From contig CAMBRJ010000160.1 in NCBI GenBank assembly GCA_945870175.1, positions 1 to 6,973 of the forward strand: a DNA stretch of 6,973 nucleotides, written 5' to 3'. The translations under genes were made by a program, and so were the position numbers. This DNA comes from Gemmatimonas phototrophica (GTDB taxonomy: Bacteria; Gemmatimonadota; Gemmatimonadetes; Gemmatimonadales; Gemmatimonadaceae). Below the pieces are notes generated by a model. The model was not told the DNA's origin, did not search any database, and was given only the letters and a program-made list of their open reading frames with translations. The first letter of the stretch is position 1. Each line of letters begins with the position of its first letter. Shown piece by piece: positions 1-5,577 of this stretch.

Positions 1-28
1 GAAAAGTGGTTCCGTGATCCCCCCTCGT

Positions 29-56
29 TTTACAGTGCAGCTCGGTACGTTATCCA
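29..56 (+). promoter_or_regulatory. weak sigma70-like promoter candidate for the ligase cluster
   Basis: TTTACA at 29-34 matches the TTGACA -35 hexamer at five of six positions. TATCCA at 51-56, after a 16-bp spacer, matches only the first half of a -10 box. It lies in the least GC-rich part of the leader and would give a 5' untranslated region of roughly 170 nt before the first ligase gene. The -10 overlaps the DnaA-box-like site. The -10 is poor and promoter consensus in this lineage is uncertain, so this is only a candidate. Confidence 0.25.
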
Positions 57-58
57 CA
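50..58 (+). promoter_or_regulatory. perfect DnaA-box nonamer TTATCCACA
   Basis: TTATCCACA is identical to the strongest E. coli-type DnaA box. It sits in non-coding DNA and overlaps the candidate -10. No second perfect box was found in the leader, and no replication gene (dnaA, dnaN, gyrB) is in the window, so an origin is unlikely. A DnaA-responsive promoter or a chance match are the realistic options. The match is certain; function is not shown. Confidence 0.3.
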
Positions 59-222
59 TATCGGATCCTCACAAAAGTGCTTTTCTGTTGTTTGCTAACA
101 CGCCAATTCGGCCGGATTTCGCGCTGGATCGGCGAGGCCGTCCGTGCCGATGGCGAAACAGTTGAGTTCGTGGCGGAGTCGCGCCGTGTGGCCCCGGCTC
201 TCGTCAGTTCGGGTACCTTCTC

Positions 223-227
223 AGGAG
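223..227 (+). promoter_or_regulatory. Shine-Dalgarno sequence that sets the GTG start of the first ATP-grasp gene
   Basis: AGGAG lies 7 nt before a GTG at 235 and 13 nt before the ATG at 241. The spacing favours GTG as the start, giving a protein beginning M-S-M-E-P. This is the only strong ribosome binding site I could see in the window. The other genes rely on overlap with the upstream gene or show no Shine-Dalgarno at all. Confidence 0.75.
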
Positions 228-234
228 AACAGAC

Positions 235-1179
235 GTGTCAATGGAACCACGAATCGGATTGCTGGTCGGCCGGGAATGGTCGTTTCCTCCCGCCTTTCTC
301 GAAGCCGTGGCGCGCCGGCAGTCCGGTGTCACCGCGGACTACCTCACGCTCGACGCCACGCGAATGGGGCAGGTGGTCCCCTACTCGCTGATCATCGACC
401 GCATCTCGCATGAGGTCGGGTTCTACCGAACGTTTCTCAAGCATGCGACGCGCATGGGGACGACGGTCGTGAACAACCCGTTCATGTGGTCGGCCGATGA
501 CAAGTTCTACGACGCCACCGTGGCGATCCAGAACGGGGTCGCGCACCCGAAGACGATGGTCCTGCCCAACAAGGGGTACATCCCGGGGATCTCCCACACC
601 GAGTCGCTGCGGAATCTGGCCTACCCGCTCGACTGGAAGGGCGTCGCCGACTACATCGGGTTCCCCTGCGTCCTCAAGGACGCCCACGGCGGTGGCTGGC
701 GCGACGTGTACATCTGTGAGTCCATGGAGGAGCTGATCCACCACTACAACAACAGTGGGGTACTCACGATGGTGGTGCAGGAGTTCATCAAATGGGACGC
801 CTACGTGCGCTGCATGGCCCTGGGACGCGAAGAGGTCCTGCCGATGCCGTACGACCCCGGCGAGCGCCGATACATCCCGGATCCGGGCTATCTGGGCAAG
901 GAACTCGAGGCACGCTGCATCAAGGACTCGCTCACGCTGTGCCACGCGCTGGGGTACGACATGAACACGGTCGAGTTCGCCGTGAAAGACGGCATTCCCT
1001 ACGCCATCGACTTCATGAACCCCGCCCCGGACATGGACATCTACTCGCTGACCCCGACCTACTTCGAGTGGGTGGTGGAGCATATGGCAGACCTGGCGAT
1101 CAAGCTGGCGACGGCGCCGCGGACGCTCCCGAGTGGCGTGCCGATTGGGGAAGAGTCGGGCGGACGGCGTACGGAGTAG
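235..1179 (+). CDS. ATP-grasp amide/peptide ligase (RimK-like superfamily)
   Basis: The protein has 314 residues and looks cytosolic, with no signal peptide or membrane segment. ATP-grasp enzymes activate a carboxylate as acyl phosphate and join it to an amine or thiol. The order is conventional: an N-terminal pre-ATP domain (about 1-80), NNPFMWSADDK at 80-90, the ATP lysine and glycine-rich loop GFPCVLKDAHGGGW at 142-155 (K148), the hinge strand VVQEFIKWDAYVRCMALG at 180-197, and the metal-binding strands NTVEFAVKDG and YAIDFMNPAPD at 244-266 (E247, D259, N262). The acidic residue and Asn are spaced D-F-M-N rather than the usual E-x-N. GTG is chosen as start because AGGAG lies 7 nt upstream. 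It opens a run of four amide-bond genes on the same strand, 86 nt before the second. The substrate cannot be inferred. I am confident of the superfamily, not of the reaction. Confidence 0.88.
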   Translation: MSMEPRIGLLVGREWSFPPAFLEAVARRQSGVTADYLTLDATRMGQVVPYSLIIDRISHEVGFYRTFLKHATRMGTTVVNNPFMWSADDKFYDATVAIQNGVAHPKTMVLPNKGYIPGISHTESLRNLAYPLDWKGVADYIGFPCVLKDAHGGGWRDVYICESMEELIHHYNNSGVLTMVVQEFIKWDAYVRCMALGREEVLPMPYDPGERRYIPDPGYLGKELEARCIKDSLTLCHALGYDMNTVEFAVKDGIPYAIDFMNPAPDMDIYSLTPTYFEWVVEHMADLAIKLATAPRTLPSGVPIGEESGGRRTE

Positions 1180-1265
1180 GGGCTGCCGCGTCCCCCCATA
1201 CTCCCGACTCTGCACGCCGTGTACACGATGGCTTTCCGTTAGGTCACAAATTTTACCTACGACTT
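1180..1265 (+). promoter_or_regulatory. 86-nt intergenic region with operator-like palindrome and inverted repeat
   Basis: The gap between the two ATP-grasp genes holds a perfect 10-bp palindrome CGTGTACACG at 1218-1227 and an inverted repeat TAGGT (1240-1244) / ACCTA (1255-1259) around a 10-nt AT-rich centre. The repeat ends 6 nt before the next start codon, and no Shine-Dalgarno is present. This could be an operator with an internal promoter, or a leader hairpin. The GGGG/CCCC pairing near 1180-1197 is too short for a terminator. The repeats are plain in the sequence; regulation is inferred. Confidence 0.3.
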
Positions 1266-2618
1266 ATGTCCACATCGGCAATCGCGCGGTACCACGATGC
1301 GCTGCAGGATCGCACCCTCGCGCAGGCCAGCGCCGACGTGCTGGATCGCCAACTCCGGCATGACGGGCTCTTCTTCGGTGAGCGCCCATTGTGCAGCGTC
1401 TTGCGCCCCCGCTTCCTCTCCCTCGCCCAGTACCAGCAGCTGGCCACCGCCTGCGCTCTGGTCGGCTCGGCCTTCGAAAAGGTCCGGGTGGCTGCGATGG
1501 CGGACTCGGCTTTACGAGCCCAGTTCGGCCTGACGGCGTGGGAAGAACAGCTGATCCACGCCGACCCCGGCTTCGATGTCGCCAGCCCGACCTCCCGACT
1601 CGATGCCTTTTTCGCGGAAGGGGAGGGGGGGCTCAAATTCACCGAGTACAACGCCGAGACCCCGGCGGGAGCGGCGTATAACGACGCCCTCTCGCGCGCC
1701 TTCCTGGCATTGCCGGTGATGCATGAGTTCAGCCGGACGCACATCGCCCTGCCATTGCCCGCGGCGCCGTCGGTCGTACACGCGCTGCTGAACGCCTACT
1801 ACCGCTGGCGCGGCGTGCGTGAGGCGCCCTCCGTCGTCATTCTCGATTGGAAGGACGTGCCGACCTACAGCGAGTTCGTGCTCTTCGAGCGCGAGTTCAA
1901 GGCGCTCGGCATCGACGCCTTCATCGGGGACCCGCGCGAGGCGGAGTACACGAACGGCAAGCTGATGATCGCCGGCAAGCACGTCACGCTGATCTACAAG
2001 CGCGTCTTGATCGATGAACTCATCACCCGCGAAGGGCTCGATTCGCCGGTCGTCCGGGCTGTGCGTGAAGGTTCCGTGTGTATGGTCAACCCCTTTCGCT
2101 GCAAGCTGTTGCATAAGAAGGCCTCACTTGCCGTGTTAAGTGATGAACGGCAGGCCCCGCTGCTCACCGCGGCCGAATCGGCGGCCGTCGCCGCCCATGT
2201 TCCGTGGACACGTGTGGTGGAGGCGCGACACACGCAGCATGGCGCCAGTAGAGTCGATCTCCTCGAATTCACCGCCGCCAACCGCGCCACGCTCGTGCTC
2301 AAGCCGAACGACGAGTACGGCGGAAAAGGCATCGTGCTGGGTTGGACGGTGAACGATGCCGAGTGGGACGCGGCGATCACGACGGCCCTGGCCGAGCCGT
2401 ATATCGTGCAGGAGCGGGTGGAAGTGCCGAGTGAATTGTGGCCGGCCTGGACCGACGGCGCGCTCCAACTTGGGGAGCGCATGCTCGATACGGCACCTTT
2501 TCTCGCCGACGGCATTACGATGTCGGGGTGCCTCACCCGCATCGCGACCGACCCGCTGCTGAACGTCACCGCCGGCGGTGGCTCGAACGTTCCAACCTTT
2601 CTCGTCGAACCACGCTGA
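1266..2618 (+). CDS. circularly permuted ATP-grasp ligase
   Basis: The protein has 450 residues and looks soluble. The metal-binding motif comes first, KFTEYNAETPAG at 124-135 (E127, N129, E131). The ATP-binding lysine and glycine loop come late, LVLKPNDEYGGKGIVLGW at 343-360 (K346), followed by YIVQERVEVP at 379-388 and RIATDPLLNVTAGGGSNVP at 425-443. This reversed order is the signature of circularly permuted ATP-grasp proteins, a group that includes the synthetase domain of glutathionylspermidine synthase. Other landmarks are YKRVLIDELI at 244-253 and NPFRCKLLHKKASLAVLSDE at 275-294. The start at ATG 1266 is preferred because the frame extends upstream only through DNA that codes for the first ligase, and family similarity begins shortly after it. 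No Shine-Dalgarno is visible. Its stop overlaps the next start (TGATG), which suggests translational coupling to the hydrolase. The substrate is unknown; a polyamine or amino-acid amide is plausible but inferred. Confidence 0.85.
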   Translation: MSTSAIARYHDALQDRTLAQASADVLDRQLRHDGLFFGERPLCSVLRPRFLSLAQYQQLATACALVGSAFEKVRVAAMADSALRAQFGLTAWEEQLIHADPGFDVASPTSRLDAFFAEGEGGLKFTEYNAETPAGAAYNDALSRAFLALPVMHEFSRTHIALPLPAAPSVVHALLNAYYRWRGVREAPSVVILDWKDVPTYSEFVLFEREFKALGIDAFIGDPREAEYTNGKLMIAGKHVTLIYKRVLIDELITREGLDSPVVRAVREGSVCMVNPFRCKLLHKKASLAVLSDERQAPLLTAAESAAVAAHVPWTRVVEARHTQHGASRVDLLEFTAANRATLVLKPNDEYGGKGIVLGWTVNDAEWDAAITTALAEPYIVQERVEVPSELWPAWTDGALQLGERMLDTAPFLADGITMSGCLTRIATDPLLNVTAGGGSNVPTFLVEPR

Positions 2619-3415
2619 TGACGTCTCTGAAACGCCCGGTTATCGGGCTCACCACGCAAACGCTGCACTCGATCGATGGCATCCCACCGGGGTTGCCCTC
2701 GTCGTGGGTGATGAATCAGCGCTACTTCCTGGCCGCCACCATGGTTGGTGCCGTGCCCTGGATGATCCCGCTGCTCGACGACGATCTCCTCACGCTGCGT
2801 GAGATCTATGAGCGGCTGGACGGCATCCTGATTCCGGGTGGGGTGGACATCAGCCCTGCCGAATACGGCGAGGCGGTCCGCACGGAATGCGGGAATCTCG
2901 ACCCCGCGCGCGACCGCGTGGAGCTGCAATTGGTTCGCTGGGCGATTGAGGACGGCAAGCCCGTGTTCGGTCTGTGCCGCGGGCTGCAGGTGATTAACGT
3001 GGCCTCGGGCGGTACGCTCTGGCAGGACCTCGCATCACAAAATCCGTCTTTCAACAAACACGATTTTTTTCCCACCGCCGGCTTCGAGCGCGACCACATC
3101 GCGCACGAGGTCGACATCGTCGCGGACACAAAGTTGTCACGGCTGCTTGAATCCACACGGGCGCCGGTGAACAGCATGCATCATCAAGGCATCAAGCAAC
3201 TGGGGCAGAATCTCGTGGCCTCGGCGACCGCCGATGATGGGCTGATCGAAGCGGTCGAAGGCGACGGCGACGCGTTCCTGATCGGGGTGCAGTGGCACCC
3301 GGAAGTTCTCGAGATGGCGGATCCGCACACCCGACATCTGTTCGGCGGCTTCATTCGTGCCGCCATGGATTGGTCCACCGCGAATAGCACGTCCCGTATG
3401 GGCGTGGGGGGGTAA
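2618..3415 (+). CDS. gamma-glutamyl hydrolase, class I glutamine amidotransferase fold (peptidase C26, PuuD-like)
   Basis: The protein has 265 residues, the usual size for this family. Members such as PuuD (gamma-glutamyl-GABA hydrolase) cut gamma-glutamyl bonds with a Cys-His-Glu triad. The triad is intact: Cys120 in GLCRG, and His227 and Glu229 in VQWHPE. The family motifs LIPGGVDISP (71-80), NLDPARDRVE (93-102) and NSMHHQGIK (185-193) are present. There is no signal peptide, so it acts in the cytosol. The start at 2618 shares one base with the preceding stop and has no Shine-Dalgarno, which points to reinitiation. The stop is followed immediately by the in-frame ATG of the carboxylate-amine ligase. 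In this context it may trim or recycle a gamma-glutamyl intermediate made by its neighbours, or remove a protecting glutamyl group as PuuD does. The fold and catalytic class are secure; the substrate is inferred. Confidence 0.92.
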   Translation: MTSLKRPVIGLTTQTLHSIDGIPPGLPSSWVMNQRYFLAATMVGAVPWMIPLLDDDLLTLREIYERLDGILIPGGVDISPAEYGEAVRTECGNLDPARDRVELQLVRWAIEDGKPVFGLCRGLQVINVASGGTLWQDLASQNPSFNKHDFFPTAGFERDHIAHEVDIVADTKLSRLLESTRAPVNSMHHQGIKQLGQNLVASATADDGLIEAVEGDGDAFLIGVQWHPEVLEMADPHTRHLFGGFIRAAMDWSTANSTSRMGVGG

Positions 3416-4636
3416 ATGCGCGCACCGAGCCTGACCGTCGGCATCGAGGAAGAGTATCAAATCATCGACCCCGTCACGCGGGACCTCACGCCCGGGTTCG
3501 ATACGCTGGTGTCGAGCAACGACGCGCAGCTGGCCGACGTGAAGGCGGAACTCCACCAATGCCAGGTGGAGATCGGCACGAAGGTCTGTTCCTCCATCGC
3601 GGAACTCCGGTCGGAGCTGGTGAATCTGCGCCGGCTCGTCATCAATGCCGCCGGACAGCACGGACTGACCATCGCCTCCGCCGGCACGCATCCGTTCTCG
3701 AACTGGATGAATCAGGAGATGACGCCGAAGGAGCGATACCTCGGCGTGAAGGCGGAGCTGCAGGACCTGGCCCATCGCCTGCTCATATTCGGGACGCATG
3801 TGCATGTGGGCATAGAAGATCCGGAGTTCCGGATCGACTGCCTGAATGCCGCGCGATACATCCTGCCTCACATTTTATGCTTGTCCACATCGTCGCCGTT
3901 TTGGTTCGGGCGAAACACGGGGCTGCATTCGTATCGCAGCATCGTGTTCAAGAACTTTCCGCGCACCGGTGTGCCGCGCATCCTGAACGGGTGGGGCGAC
4001 TACGCGGATCTGGTGGACACGCTCGTGAAAACCCGCAGCATTCCGGACGGCTCCAAGATCTGGTGGGACGTGCGCCCGCACCACATCTACCCGACGCTCG
4101 AGTTCCGCGCCTGCGACGTGAACACGAAGGTGGACGAGGCGGTGTGCATCGCCGCGATTCTGCAGGCGGTGGTCGCCAAGATGTGGAAGCTGCGTCGCGA
4201 CAACATGACGTTCCGCGTGTACGCGCAGGATCTCATCGAAGAGAACAAGTGGCGCGCGGTCCGTTGGGGACTCGGCGGCAAGCTGATCGACTTCGGCAAG
4301 CAGGAGGAGCTGCCGGCGCCGGTCCTCATCCGCGAGCTGGTGGAGTGGTTTCTCGACGACGTGCTCGACGAGCTCGGTACTCGGAAAGAGGTCGAGTATG
4401 CGTTCCGCATCCTCGATGAAGGCTCGAGTGCGCAGCGTCAGCTGGCGACCTATGCGCGGACGGGCGATCTGCGCGCGGTGGTCGATCAGCTGATCCGCGA
4501 AACGGCGGAAGGCGTGTGCGAGCCGTTTTTGGGGCCGCCGCTCGAGTCGATGGATTCCCGATCGGCCGCCGTGCCTGGGTCGATGGCCACGCCACCGACT
4601 CCCTTGTCGCCGGTGCGCGGGCAGTCGGTCCCGTAA
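3416..4636 (+). CDS. carboxylate-amine ligase, glutamate-cysteine ligase family 2 (YbdK/EgtA-like)
   Basis: The protein has 406 residues. GCS2 enzymes use ATP to couple a carboxylate, classically the gamma-carboxyl of glutamate, to an amine such as cysteine. Visible motifs are GIEEEYQIID at 9-18 (acidic metal ligands), HQCQVEIGT at 47-55, AGTHPFS at 89-95, FGTHVHVGI at 125-133, NTGLHSYRS at 167-175, WWDVRPHHIYPTLEFRACDV at 216-235 and ENKWRAVRWGL at 276-286. The core ends near residue 375. About 30 residues rich in Ser and Pro follow and look disordered. The ATG directly follows the hydrolase stop, in the same frame. A run of seven G at 3406-3412 may act as a crude ribosome-binding stretch, but it ends only 3 nt before the ATG. 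As part of the four-gene set it probably makes the first gamma-glutamyl or amide bond. Whether cysteine is the acceptor cannot be told from sequence. Confidence 0.92.
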   Translation: MRAPSLTVGIEEEYQIIDPVTRDLTPGFDTLVSSNDAQLADVKAELHQCQVEIGTKVCSSIAELRSELVNLRRLVINAAGQHGLTIASAGTHPFSNWMNQEMTPKERYLGVKAELQDLAHRLLIFGTHVHVGIEDPEFRIDCLNAARYILPHILCLSTSSPFWFGRNTGLHSYRSIVFKNFPRTGVPRILNGWGDYADLVDTLVKTRSIPDGSKIWWDVRPHHIYPTLEFRACDVNTKVDEAVCIAAILQAVVAKMWKLRRDNMTFRVYAQDLIEENKWRAVRWGLGGKLIDFGKQEELPAPVLIRELVEWFLDDVLDELGTRKEVEYAFRILDEGSSAQRQLATYARTGDLRAVVDQLIRETAEGVCEPFLGPPLESMDSRSAAVPGSMATPPTPLSPVRGQSVP

Positions 4637-4643
4637 CTGGCGC

Positions 4644-5417
4644 CTAGGGGTCCACGCCGATCGACGCGTACATGCCGGCGATCCGCGCGGCCGATCCGGT
4701 GCGCGTGTAGACGTCCGGCCGGCGGTCGGCGAGGACGGCGGCGATGACCGCCGCCACCTCGTCGGCGCTCTGCGACTCGGGCAGTTGCCGAGAGTCGATG
4801 CCCCCGTGGCGGGCATTGAGGCCGAATCCCGTGCGCACGACGCCTGGGGATATCAGGGACAGCTGAATCTCCGGGTGGGTCGCCTGCACCTCGGTACGGT
4901 AGTTCGCCGTGAGCGCGTTCAAAAAGTGCTTGGCCGCGCTGTATGCCGACCGCTGCAGGGCAAAGGGCGCGCGCCCCAGCATGGATGAGACATTGACCAC
5001 GTGTCCGCGTCCGACGGCCTGGAAGTGCGGCAGGACCTCCTGCATCCCATAGAGCGCCGACTTCACATTGATGCGCATCATGTCGTCAATGTCGTCGTCG
5101 GTGAGTTCGCTTGGCATGCGGGTGATCCCTTGACCGACATTGTTCACCCACGCATCGATGCGTCCGAAGCGCGCCAGCGTTTCGCGTACGATGCGCTGGA
5201 CCGCGGCGCGACTTGTGACATCCGCGGTAATGGTCAGGACCGGCGTTCCAGTGGAAGCGGTCAACGCGTCGCCCACCTGCGTGAGTTCCGCCTGGCGTCG
5301 CGCGACGAGGGACAACGCGTACGTGGGCGCGGCATGACGCGCCAGTGCGGCCCCAATGCCGCTACTCGCTCCCGTAATGACGACGACGGGGCGCTCGGAG
5401 AGAATCGGTGTGCTCAT
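4644..5417 (-). CDS. classical short-chain dehydrogenase/reductase (SDR), NAD(P)-dependent
   Basis: The protein has 257 residues, typical of classical SDR oxidoreductases, which interconvert alcohols and carbonyls with NAD(P)(H). It shows the dinucleotide-binding TGASSGIG at 15-22, DV after the fourth strand at 66-67, NNVG at 92-95 (a variant of NNAG), Asn117 in RINVKSALYG, Ser145 in VNVSSMLG, and the YxxxK pair Tyr159/Lys163. PG at 191-192 follows as expected. Arg40-Arg41 after the second strand suggest an NADP preference (inferred). It converges on the carboxylate-amine ligase with only 7 nt between stops and is read away from the lipoprotein gene, so it is probably its own transcription unit. 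No Shine-Dalgarno precedes the ATG. A TACTCT -10-like hexamer ends 7 nt before it, compatible with a leaderless message. The substrate is unknown. Confidence 0.94.
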   Translation of the reverse strand: MSTPILSERPVVVITGASSGIGAALARHAAPTYALSLVARRQAELTQVGDALTASTGTPVLTITADVTSRAAVQRIVRETLARFGRIDAWVNNVGQGITRMPSELTDDDIDDMMRINVKSALYGMQEVLPHFQAVGRGHVVNVSSMLGRAPFALQRSAYSAAKHFLNALTANYRTEVQATHPEIQLSLISPGVVRTGFGLNARHGGIDSRQLPESQSADEVAAVIAAVLADRRPDVYTRTGSAARIAGMYASIGVDP

Positions 5418-5577
5418 GTCATCAAGAGTAATGCGGGGATTCCCCTACGCTCACCTCGTTAGAAGTACGAATACAGCTTCAGTGCGCCGCGGGATACTGT
5501 GCTCTCGTAAGCACGGGCGGGCAATCTCCGTCGGTGTTGCCTCACGTAATCGAACCTCTGCTGCGCTCTCTATCTCT
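5418..5577. promoter_or_regulatory. divergent intergenic region between the SDR and lipoprotein genes
   Basis: This region must hold promoters for both directions. On the minus strand a TACTCT hexamer (5425-5430) lies 7 nt from the SDR start. Upstream of it is a symmetric GGGGATTCCCC at 5435-5445, placed like an operator in the promoter spacer. On the plus strand GATACT at 5493-5498, with AATACA 17 bp upstream, is a weak promoter candidate. It is followed by a small stem-loop GTGCT-N6-AGCAC at 5499-5514. No Fur-box-like sequence was recognised. The individual elements are weak. Confidence 0.3.

Noticed and set aside
73..84. AAAAG-TG-CTTTT dyad as a terminator of an upstream gene
   Set aside because: The stem is five A/T-rich pairs with a 2-nt loop, too weak and too tight for an intrinsic terminator. 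No U-run distinct from the stem follows.
1..165. Frame open from the left edge to TGA at 163-165, possibly the end of an upstream gene
   Set aside because: Only about 54 codons, no recognisable motif, and it runs through a less GC-rich stretch that looks intergenic. A chance open frame is as likely.
14..391. Plus-strand open frame starting in the leader and overlapping the first ligase gene
   Set aside because: No ribosome binding site or motif, and it overlaps the ligase gene for more than 150 bases in another frame.
1180..1197. GGGG/CCCC pairing after the first ligase stop as a terminator
   Set aside because: Only four base pairs with no T-tract after it.
238..1215. Long minus-strand open frame (325 codons) opposite the first ATP-grasp gene
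   Set aside because: The plus strand encodes a clear ATP-grasp protein with a good ribosome binding site. The antisense product is Arg/His/Val-rich with no recognisable motif, as expected of codon shadows in GC-rich DNA.
792..1265. Upstream extension of the permuted ATP-grasp frame to give a 608-residue protein
   Set aside because: The extension lies mostly inside the first ligase gene in another frame and is Arg/Gly/His-rich. Recognisable protein sequence starts at the ATG at 1266.
1994..2929. Minus-strand open frame across the permuted ATP-grasp and hydrolase genes
   Set aside because: It spans the junction of two well-supported plus-strand genes and shows no domain. It is a GC-driven shadow.
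3881..3889. TTGTCCACA as a second DnaA box
   Set aside because: One mismatch to the consensus and it lies inside the carboxylate-amine ligase coding sequence, 3.8 kb from the perfect site. Probably chance.
3875..4816. Minus-strand open frame of 313 codons across the end of the carboxylate-amine ligase and into the SDR
   Set aside because: It overlaps two genes with intact family motifs and its product is low-complexity Arg/Ala-rich.
5356..5577. Upstream extension of the HmuY-like frame
   Set aside because: It would overlap the divergent SDR gene and bury the lipoprotein signal peptide 74 residues inside the protein.
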